Positions 1-10,300 of a stretch of 64,000 nucleotides of DNA are shown here, in pieces; the stretch's first letter is position 1, and every line of letters starts with the position of its first letter. A program made the translations under genes and the position numbers. Source of the DNA: Hahellaceae bacterium (GTDB lineage: Bacteria; Pseudomonadota; Gammaproteobacteria; Pseudomonadales; Oleiphilaceae); the NCBI GenBank assembly GCA_024234575.1, contig JACKOB010000002.1, positions 992,001-1,056,000 on the forward strand, in the 5' to 3' direction. The notes beneath the pieces were generated by a model. It did no database searches. It had not been told where the DNA came from and saw only the letters and a list, made by a program, of their open reading frames with translations.

Positions 1-210
1 AATTACCGGCAGCATCAGACCGCGCCATGAAATTTTACCAAGATACCAATGTGGCGCATTTTCTTCAGCAATAGGGGTTTGGTAGTCCACCACCTCGGCA
101 ACCGAAACGTTTGGCAGCAGCAGCGTTTTATCTTTTACTGGAAATAGCAGACCGGGAATAATCTGTATATTTTCAACAGTCTGATTGGGGGATGGTGCTT
201 GTTGGGTCAT
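1..210 (-). CDS. chpC: ChpC-like CheW-domain protein (3' part outside window)
   Basis: This is the N-terminal 70 residues of a CheW-like adaptor; the rest lies beyond base 1. Readable residues include PGLLFPVKDKTLLLPNVSVAE and WYLGKISWRGLMLPVI, the usual opening of a CheW fold (the protein reports how it docks to chemoreceptor and kinase). It follows chpB by 56 bases on the same strand, the position of chpC in the Pseudomonas pil-chp operon, where ChpC is an accessory adaptor thought to link extra receptors to ChpA. Two in-frame ATGs exist (216 and 210); the one at 210 has better spacing from an AAAGG box. The gene name rests mainly on operon position. Confidence 0.75.
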   Translation of the reverse strand, partial: MTQQAPSPNQTVENIQIIPGLLFPVKDKTLLLPNVSVAEVVDYQTPIAEENAPHWYLGKISWRGLMLPVI

Positions 211-266
211 GGTCATTCGCCTTTAACTGAATCTGTTACTGATTTTTTGCGTGGGGAGGTGACGAA

Positions 267-1304
267 TTATTTCCCCAGCTCTTCCTTTTCAATAAGTTTT
301 ACCAACTCGGCTGACAGTTGCACCGGTGTTCCTGAAAAGCTGGACGAGCCAGTCGCGTTGACCGAATCAGGCATTGAGCTGTTGGCGCAAGAGGTTGATT
401 CCTGTACCCAGATGGTTGAACCGTAAGCCTTGAGTAATGGCGCTGCAATGGCACCGTCATTGCCCATGCCGCTAAAGAAAATAGCATGGCTGCGGTTGCC
501 GTAAAAATCAGCGACGTTTAGTAATACCTGATCAATCGAGGGGCCGTAAGGGCCTGGCCAGGGTGTTGACTTAAAGTGTATTACGCCGCTGTCATCAAAA
601 TACATTTCCTTATCAACCGGTACCAGCAGGATTTCACCATACTTTAACCGGTCACCTTCTTTCGCAATTCTCAGGCTGAAAGTTGAATGTCTTGCCAGTA
701 CCTTCGCTAGTACTTCAGAAAAATTAACATCAATGTGCTGGGCATAAACGAAAGCCACCGGCAACCCTTCAGGCAGGTTATCGAGAAAACTCTTAACGGC
801 TTCTGGCCCACCTAAGGATGCACCGAGAATCCATACCCGTTCGACACTTGCCTTACCTTCGCGCAGGGTTATCCGCGTAGGTATCCTTTCAGGTGCTGCC
901 TCATTTGCGTCTTTATCAAGGGCATCCAGCGACTGACCAATTGCTTTGATGTTTTCGAGGTCACCAAGATGCTCTTGCAGCTTAGTAAAAAGCCGTCTTT
1001 CCCAGCGCGGATATTCGTTGCTGTGCCGTTCTGGTGCGGGCCCCAAACCAAAAAGTATGGGCACATCCATTTGCTCGAGAATTTTGTCGATAAAATCAGC
1101 GCAATGATCTTCGTTTTCGACATCTAAAATTAAGAGTGCGACGTTATTGGGTGACGAAGCTGCAGGCTGATGGCTGTCAAATCGGTCAGGGTCACAGTTA
1201 AAAGCCACGTCCAGACCATAGCTGACAACCGCATGCTGCAGCTGGTGTCGCTGCAGCGGGGTGTCAGAGATGATGCCAATACGTGGCTTATCTGACTCGA
1301 GCAT
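267..1304 (-). CDS. chpB: ChpB, CheB-type protein-glutamate methylesterase
   Basis: This 345-aa protein should remove methyl groups from the chemoreceptor PilJ, opposing PilK, to adapt the type IV pilus chemosensory system. The C-terminal half is a CheB methylesterase domain: nucleophile Ser163 in GASLGG, His190 in YAQHID and Asp283 in GMGNDGA form the expected triad. The N-terminal 120 residues look like a receiver-type domain (RIGIISDTP start, LILDVENED near 58-66) but lack the normal acidic pocket and conserved lysine, so ordinary phosphorylation control is doubtful; ChpB proteins often have such an atypical N-terminus. Its ATG overlaps the chpA stop codon by one base (TAATG), which implies translational coupling. 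Assignment follows from domain content and operon order. Confidence 0.88.
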   Translation of the reverse strand: MLESDKPRIGIISDTPLQRHQLQHAVVSYGLDVAFNCDPDRFDSHQPAASSPNNVALLILDVENEDHCADFIDKILEQMDVPILFGLGPAPERHSNEYPRWERRLFTKLQEHLGDLENIKAIGQSLDALDKDANEAAPERIPTRITLREGKASVERVWILGASLGGPEAVKSFLDNLPEGLPVAFVYAQHIDVNFSEVLAKVLARHSTFSLRIAKEGDRLKYGEILLVPVDKEMYFDDSGVIHFKSTPWPGPYGPSIDQVLLNVADFYGNRSHAIFFSGMGNDGAIAAPLLKAYGSTIWVQESTSCANSSMPDSVNATGSSSFSGTPVQLSAELVKLIEKEELGK

Positions 1305-4300
1305 TATCTTTTAACCAGTTTCTCTATCGTGCTGAGTAACGATTTCTCCTGGAAAGGTTTACCTAAATATTCATTCACACCAATAGACATTGCTCTGTCG
1401 CGGTGCTTTTGTCCGGTTCGAGAAGTGATCATGACGATTGGTACATCACTTAAATTCTCATCGTGGCGGACAAAGCTGGCAACTTCAAAGCCATCCATTC
1501 GCGGCATTTCAATATCCAGAAGCATAATATCTGGCTTGATTTCTTGCAGTATCGACACCGCATCCACACCGTCTTTGGCGGTAATAACTTCCATGCCATT
1601 TCGTTGCAGCAGACGGGTCGTTACTTTTCGTACGGTTACCGAGTCATCAACAACCATTACGCGGGTTGGACGATAAGCTCGTTGCGGTGCTGGTGCTTCT
1701 TCTGCGGCGCTGGACTTCAGTTTAATCTGCGCAGACAGCTCGGCACGAATCAAGGCCGGTAAGTCGAGGATGACGACGACGCTACCATCACCAAGAATCG
1801 TTGCACCCGAGGCACCGAATACCGATCCAAATTGTGGGCCAAGACTTTTTACAACAATCTCGCGGCTACCCATGAGACTGTCAACTTGCAACGCCATTGA
1901 CTGCTCGCCACCTCTTACGAGAATAACGGGTAATGGTAACGCCTGGCCTTGCAGCTTGGGCTTGTGTTCACTGTGCAGCAAGCTGCCAATGTAATGCAGT
2001 TTGTACTGTTTGCCAGCGTACTCATAAAGCGGCGCGTCTGGCTTATAGTATTCTTCGAGTTCGTAGGCGCTAACCCGCACAATACCTTCAATCGTATTTA
2101 ATGGTATGGCATAGAAGTCTTCACCGGTATTAACCATCAATGCCCGGTTAACCGATACAGTAAATGGTAACCTGACGGTAAACTCTGTACCCTTGCCCAC
2201 TTCGGAATCAATGGCGATATTACCACCCAACTGCTTGATTTCACTGGCAACAACGTCCATGCCGACGCCGCGTCCAGATATCTGGGTAACCTTCTGCGCC
2301 GTACTGAAACCTGCCTGCATAATAAACTGCAGTACTTCGTGGTTCGACAGTTGCACATCTTTCTTGATCAGGCCTTGGGCAATTGCTTTTTGGCGAATAG
2401 CATCGACGCGAATACCGGCGCCATCATCTTTCATTCGCAGAACAATATCGCCACCTTCTCTGGAGAGAGAAAGGTCAATGCGTCCGGATTCTGATTTGCC
2501 TGCGGCTTTTCGGGCATCCGTTGTTTCTATACCGTGATCGAGTGCGTTTCGCAGCATGTGCTCCAGCGGCGCAACCATTCTTTCCAGTACGTTTCTATCC
2601 ATTTCACCTTCGGCGTTATGGACATCGAATTCTACTTTCTTATGTAGCTCACCACTTATCTGACGAACGATACGGCGCAGTCTTGGCACCATGGATGAGA
2701 ACGGAATCATCCGTGTCTTCATCAAGCCTTCCTGCAGCTCTGTATTGACGCGTGACTGTTGTAATAAAAGCGTTTCAGCATCCCGTGACTTTTCGGAAAG
2801 CTCATCTTTCAAGTCCATTAAATCCGACGCACTTTCACTCAGTGCCCGTGAGAGCTGCTGAATGGAAGAGTAGCGATCCATCTCTAATGGGTCGAAATCA
2901 ACGTAGTCACCGCCACCTTCGCGCTCAACACTAAACAGTACCTGCGCTTCGGTTTCGATTTCCATTCGGCGTAACTGTTCACGCAAACGCTCGATGGTTG
3001 CGGTCATTTCTTCCAGCGTATGGCTGAAGTCACTGATTTGCTGCTCAAGGCGGCCACGTGTGATCGAGGTTTCACCGGCGAGGTTAACCAGCTCGTCTAA
3101 TAGTGGTGCAGAGACGCGAATGGTTTCCTGCGATGCGGTGCGTGCCTGGTTGGACTTCTGCTGAGGCGCAGGTGGTTTTGCTGGCCCTTCGACACGTTTC
3201 AGCATTGGAACGTTAATCGCCGCCGCATCTGCAACAGCAGGCACAACAGGTGCTGTCTTAGGTTTCTGCTCTACAGGTCGCTCATCAATCTCCTTAGCAG
3301 TCGAATCCTCGATAGCTGAGGTAAGGTTGTCCGCTTTTTGCTCGGCAGGATCCACTTCTGTGATCGGCAGCGTGTCGCTGGATTTAGGTTCAGCAGAATC
3401 TGCCAGACTCTGATAATGCTGTCTAACCTGATCAACCAGTACATTCAGCGCTTCAAAGCGCTGCTGCACGTTTTCTTTGAGTGAGTCGGTGTAGCTGTCA
3501 CCGTGTTCTCCAGCGATAACCAGAATGCTTTCAAAGCTGTGAGCCTCGTCGCCCAGTGCTTTCAGGTTTGCCAGGCGGGCACCGCCTTTAAGCGTGTGCA
3601 AGGCACGTTGCAGGTCCTGATTAAAATTCTGGTTATGGATGTCTTTTGCCCAGGAGGCTATGGAGACGTCCATCGACTCGATAATTTCGTTGGCTTCTTC
3701 CAGGAAGATTTCCAGTACTTCCGAGTCAGCTTCATCCAGGGGTTCATCACTCTTACTGGCACTGGTGGTGTCAAGAAGTTGCTGGATATCTGCTAAAACA
3801 GACGCCGCACTGGTGACATCATCGCCATCAGAGAGAGACTTAATCATCTGCTGGATATCAAGCAATCCGTTTGATGTCGCCTCGAGGCAAGCTTCAGAGA
3901 CTTCCAGCGCGCCATCAAGCACCTTGCCTAATAACCTTTCGATCAACTGACAGGTTGTTGCGATGGTGGCATTATCTGCCAGCTTGGCGCCACCTTTCAG
4001 AGTTTGAATGTGGCTCTGCAAGGTTGCCGCCAAGACCACATTGTCTGGTGTCTTCTTCCACTGGTCCATTGCCTCGTTGGCTGCATCCAGTGACTCTCTT
4101 GCTTCGTCCAGATACAGATCGAGAATATTGTCCGACTCAGTCGAGAAATTGAGATCACCACTGGTTTCATGTTCCTGAATTTCTTCCAGCTTCTGTGTCT
4201 CTTCAATCACTTTCTCACTGATTTTACCCGTGATTGCGCTATGTACGGCTTCAATAAGTTCTGGTGCTGGCTGTGGCGCTTCCGAATTACCGACGGCTTC

Positions 4301-7300
4301 CACCATCCCGGCAAGAGCGTCATGGCATTGAAGCATCAGATCAGTGATGTCTGGATTGGGGTTAATTCTGCCTTCAACAATACCTTCGAAGAGCGTTTCG
4401 AGCTCGTGTGACAGATCGCCAATGGCGCTGATATCTGCCATGCGCGCACCACCCTTGAGGGTGTGCAGGTCTCTCTGCAATGACCCAACAATGGCTCTGT
4501 CAGCAAAATTCTCTGTCCAGGACTGTAATAATGTTGCAGTGCTGTCAATGAGGTCGCGGGCTTCCTCAAGGAAAATTTCCGCAAGCTCAGGATCGAGCCC
4601 CTCGGCTTCTTCAGACGCGAAGCTGTCATGGCTTTCTTCTGCGGCCTCTTCGAATGCCTCTACCTCTTCAAGCTCTGGTAACGTGTCTTCAGTGGTCAGC
4701 TCGATATCATCAGCAAGTGTCTCAGGATGCTCTGGCAAATCTGCTTCAGACTCAGTCGCTGCATCTTCGGCAGTGAGTTCGCTCTCAATGTCGATGAGTT
4801 CTTCTGATGATTCAACCGTGAGGCTTTCATCTGCGTCCTGGTTATCAACCTGTTCAGCACTGAACTCTTCAACGTTTGTGATTTCGACTTCCGATTCTTC
4901 GGCTTCTGTTTCTTCAACATCAGCTGTGTCAACATCCAGCGCTTCAGTATCGGTTTCTTCAACCTCAGCCGTATCTATGGTTGGAATGACCGGTTCTGTT
5001 GTGTCTTCATCCAGGATGACCTCTTCGCCACTCAATGCTTGCTGCAAGGCAGAAATCATTTCGGGGGCGGGGCTGACACGGCTAAATGAGGCAACCTGAT
5101 CAACCATTCCAGCTAATGTGTCATGACACTTCAATGCCAGCTCGGCCAGATTTTCATTAGGCGTCAGACGGCCTTCAACCATGCGCTCGAAGATGTTTTC
5201 CATCTCGTGGGCAAGGTCACCAATGGCGCTGACATCTGCCATGCGAGCACCACCCTTGAGGGTGTGCAGTTCGCGTTGCAGTTCGGTCACTGGTGAAAGA
5301 TCCTGAACAGATTTACGCCACTGGAATAATAACTCACCAGTGTTGTCGATTATTTCCTGGGCTTCTTCGAGGAAAATTTCTGCCAGTTCCGGATCAAGTT
5401 CTGCGTTGGCACCGGTATCACTATCGTCACTTAGCTCATCTTGCAAAGACGCTGATTCGAAGTTGTCTTCTGCAGTCGTTTCGACGTTGTCTTCTGCCGT
5501 AGTAAAGTCTGCCTCGAGTGATTCTGGTAGCTCGACGCTTATTTCATCTTCAGCTTCTTCTTCAAGCAGCGGGATGTCTTCCAGGTCTGTCTCGTCAGAC
5601 ACCGGCTCAAGCGCTTCGATTTGCTCGTCCTGGTCGTTATCGTCTGAGGGTTCTGAGAAATCAAACGTCGCCAACTCTTCTTCAGTATCAAGAGTTTCTT
5701 CGGCTTCTTGTGAGTCTTCCTCTAACAACGATGGCTCGTCTTCCATTTCCATCAATGGAATATCGTCTAATTCTGCTTCGTCAGCATCTGTACCTAGCGT
5801 TTCTGCAATATCTGAATCTTCACTGCTGATTGCCTCCTCGAAATCGACCGTTGTCTCATCGATAGGTAATTCGGCTTCAATATCTTCTGGCTCATCAACA
5901 GTGAGAGAGAGGCTCTCTTCCTCTGTTTCAGAGGGTAAAGCCATGTCGATTTCTTCTACTGGCAATGCGGCATCAATTTCTTCAACGCTGTCAGTAGTCA
6001 GCTCGTCGCTAACGGCTTCATCAACTGTAAAGGTTTCTTCGATCTCTGCATCGTCAGTATTACCTGCTAGCAGATCTTTCAATCTGGCGATTAACTTGTT
6101 AGCGGGCTGACAGGTTTCGCCACTGGAAACGGACTCAACCATGGAAGAGAGGGCATCATGGCATTCGAGTGACAACTCAACGGCTTTATTGGTGCTGACC
6201 ATACGGCCATCAACCAGTCTTTCGAAGAGGTTTTCTAATTCATGGGACAGATCGCCAATTGGGGCAATCTCAGCCATACGGGCGCCACCTTTTAGAGTAT
6301 GCAGCTCGCGTTGCAACTCTTTAAGGTAAGAGCTGTCGCTCTGTTCGGTACGCCAGCTTTCAAGAAGATCACTGGTGTTGTTGATGATATCTACCGCTTC
6401 TTCGAGGAAGATTTCTACCAGTTCAGGATCAAGGGCTAATGACAGAACAGGCTCTGTTTCTTCGCTTTCGATTGCAGGCAAGGCGTAATCTTCGGCCAGT
6501 GTCTCATCTTCTAGAAATTCCAGCGCTTCCGTTTGATCTTGTACCTCAGGCGCATTGCCCGTACCCATGTACTGCTTAATTTGCTGCAACTGCTCGTCTG
6601 CGGAGTGGCAAGGTTTGCCTGAGGCAATTTCTTCAACCATCTGCGCCAGTTGATCGTGTGAGGCCAGAAGTAAGTCGATAAGCTCAGGCTTACTTTGCAG
6701 GCGACCATCCGCCAGACGTTCGAACAGACTTTCCAGTTCATGGGAAAGATCACCAATAGACGCTATCTCAGCAAGTCTGGCACCGCCTTTAAGTGTGTGC
6801 AAAGCACGCTGCAGTTCCATCAGTGTGTCTTTGTCCTTCATGTTCAGCGTTAGGCGATGCAGTAATTCGCCGGTGCTGTCGATGAGGTCATTCGCTTCTT
6901 CAAGGAAGATTTCTACCAGCTCAGGGTCGAGCATAAAGTTCGTATCTTCGCTTTCCGGCGCCGTTGCATCACCCAGCTCTGCAGCGGTCGTCAAAATCTC
7001 AGGTACGTCGTCCTCGGCAGTCTCCTCCAAGGTGAGGTCTAACTCGCCCAGCGCATCTTCGAGAGAAGCAATTTCTTCGTGATGGCTTTCTTCTTCAGCC
7101 TCTGTCGTTGGTGTATCCGCTTTCGCTGCGGGTTTGACCGGGCTTGGAGCCAGTGCTGCCAGTTTATCCAATAGTGAGGGCGCTAAATGTGTTGCCAGGC
7201 CAGCTGCCACCTGATCCATCTGATTGAGTAGCTCTTCATGGCCTTCTTTAATGGTTTCGAGGTATTCATGGCTCGGCGCGTAGTTTTCATCGCGCGCTCT

Positions 7301-10300
7301 TTCATAAGCTTTTTCTAGCGCGTCACTGAGTTGATGAACATCTTTCAGACCGGCAACGCGAGCACCTTGTGCTAGTGTTGTTAGTTCCCCAACAAGTTTT
7401 TCGAGCTCCGCTCCCGGTACAGGGTTGTCCTGCCAATGGCAAAGAATTCGTTCTGCATCAAGCAGAATATCGATGCCTTCGGTAAGGAAAATGCTGATGA
7501 GTTGTGGGTCGGTCTGATATTCGCCATCTTTCTTTCTATCAAAATCAGTGTGATCAGATAGTTTGTCGAGTTGTAAGGCTGCAAGGTCTTTGAGCAAAAT
7601 ATCAGAGCCTGCAATATCCGCTTGCGGATCGGCTTCAAGCTGATCAATACCTTTTTGTATGATTTTGGCGGTTTGTTCAAGAATGTCGACAATTGGCTCG
7701 TCTGCAAAGATGTTACAGGCACGCGCATCTTTCACAAATTTTTCTATTGGTACTGCCACTTTTGCTATTGGTGCAATATTCGCCGTATTCGCGCTTCCCT
7801 TCAGAGTGTGTAGCGCTCTGGAAATGTTGTCATTGAAGGCAACAGGCTCGCCTTTCTCACGCACTCGCTGAGTGAATTCTGCCAATGTTGCGAGATGAGT
7901 TTCGGTTTCACTTTTGAATATCTCAAGTAAAACCGGATCAATTAGCATTGAGTCATCGTCATCCTGCGTTGCGGATCTGCTCAATGTCTTCGCTACGCCC
8001 ATAGGAGCAAGAAGCTCGCCTTTAGCAAGTGCCGCACCGCGAGCGATTAATTCTGCTGTCTCATGTGATGCGGGTCTGCGCTCGGAGAAGTCCTGAACAA
8101 GGTCGGGCAAAATTTCTATGACCTTGTTAATGAGTGCGATGAAATCCTGGTTGATGAAAACACTACCATCAATGATTTTATTCAGTATATTTTCAATGGC
8201 CCAGGCAATTTCACCGACATTGGCGGCACCAACTAATCTGCCACTACCTTTAAGGGTATGGAATGCACGGCGTAGTTCGGTGAGCGCTTCACGGTTGTCT
8301 GGTTGTGCCAGATAGGTTGGTAAATACTCATGAATTGTAGCAAGTACTTCGTCCGCTTCTTCGACAAAGATCTCAATGATTTCATCGTCGATGAGGTCTT
8401 CCTCACCTTCTTCCTCAACTTCTTCCTCAACTTCCGCTTGAGGCTCGGATTCTGCTTCGTTAGCCGTAAATTCCTCTTCGAAGGATTCATCGACCTGCTC
8501 GTCCGCCAAAGTTGCAACCGTTCTATAGTCGATGATGTCTTCAGCTTCTTCGGCGGCTTCTGCCACTAATGGTATTTCTGGTTCAAGAATCGGTAGGGCA
8601 TTTTCCGCTTCATACTCATCTGGCGGTGCGGCTTTTGGTCGCTTGCTACCGCAAATTGCCTCAGCGTCTGCTATGTGCGTAGAAATGTCGCTGGCGGTGG
8701 TATTGCCTTTAAACGAGGCGATTATGCCCGGCAAGTCATGAATTACTCGGGCCAACAGGCTATAGATTTCGGCAGACGGTTGCAGTGTTCTGTCTATGAG
8801 GCGATTCAGCGTGCTTTCAATAGACCATGCGAGATCACCAATGGTTGTTGCGCCAACTAACCTGCCGCTACCTTTTAGGGTATGGAAGGCGCGTCTAAGT
8901 TCTGTCAGTGCGTGGCGGTCTTCTGAGTCGTCTTGATATTTTGGATAGAACTCGGAAATGGTTGCCATAACCTCTTCCGCTTCTTCCACAAAGATTTCGA
9001 TGATTTCATCGTCAATCAGATCTTTGTCGGTCTCTTTATCTGCGGAGCTAATAGGCGCTGCGACTACTTCTTGAGCTTGTTCTTCTTCTGTTTCATCTAC
9101 TTCGGCGTAGGTGGGGGTTTCGCCCACGGGGAAGCCAAGTGTTGCGACGCTTTCTTCGGCGACAGCCAGAATCATGTCATTATCGTTACTGCCGTCTGAT
9201 AAGCGCTCTAGATAATATTCAATGCTGGTGATCGCATCGGCGAGTGTATCGAGTTGCTTCCAGTCTGGTGCTTTGCCGCTTCCAATCAGCACTCTCTTTA
9301 TGAACTGTACACAGGATTCGAGCAGAGCAGAGGCTTTATCCAGAGGGATAATCTGCAGGCCACCACGGATTGACGTGAGTAAATCCGGAACCGGTTCGAT
9401 TTCGGATTTGTCCCAATGGGAAGCAATGTAGTTAACGATATGAGTCTTAGCCTGTTCCAAGCCGTTTTTAGCCTCACGCAACACCGCATCATGGGCGCTT
9501 TCCACCTGACCTGGATGAACTTTTGAGATTTCACCATCTTCAGAATCTTTTTTGGCCATGGTGCCTGGGTGATCTTCTGCCAAGCCGGTTAACGTGGCCT
9601 CAACATAAAGAAGTGCCCCAGCAATATCCATGATGACGTTGTCGTCTGGTGTTTCACTAGCGTCTAGATGACGTTGAATGATTGCTGTTTGGTCATCCAA
9701 AACACGTCGAGGCACACCAAGACCGAGTACTGCCATGGTATTGCTGATTTGTCGTAATCCTGGAATTAGTTCGGCCAAATCCTCCACACTACGGAATTCA
9801 CCGCGAACGAATAGATCAAGCTGATCTTTAATACGAGCCAGCTCTTCATTCAACGCGATGACCACAGATGACAATGTGTCTTTGCCCGGGCCTCGGATAC
9901 GCTGACGCTCTTCATCTATTTCGGCATCAGTCAGAAGGGCTTTATCCAGTTCGTAGACTTTACGGATAAGGCCTATTTTTTCGTTGCTGTACTCAGTTTT
10001 TGCAATGTAATACAAGATATTCTTGAGCAGGTCTTCTGGGATAGGTTTAACCAGAATGTCATTATGCTCATCGACCAGCTTTTTCAGCTCATGCTCAACT
10101 TCGCGTAAGACATGCTTAACCGCCGAAGACAGTGCCAACTTGTTTTCAATAATCTGTTCGAGAAGGCCTGAACTGGCCAGCCATAACTGGCCTTGAGCCG
10201 TGTTCTGACAAACTTTTTCGAGCCGTGTGGTGACTTTGTGCATATAGCCAATATTCACGGCGGTGTCTTTGTCGCGAATCACACCTGCGAGGGCAAACTG

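Noticed and set aside
4344..5099. A 251-codon Ser-rich open frame opposite chpA
   Set aside because: It is the mirror of the Glu/Asp-rich linker of chpA: antisense GAA/GAT codons read as Ser/Phe/Ile. It has no ribosome site and no domain, and the chpA frame has all the HPt motifs.
5340..6110. A 256-codon Ser-rich open frame opposite chpA
   Set aside because: Same explanation as for the other antisense frame; a by-product of the acidic linkers.
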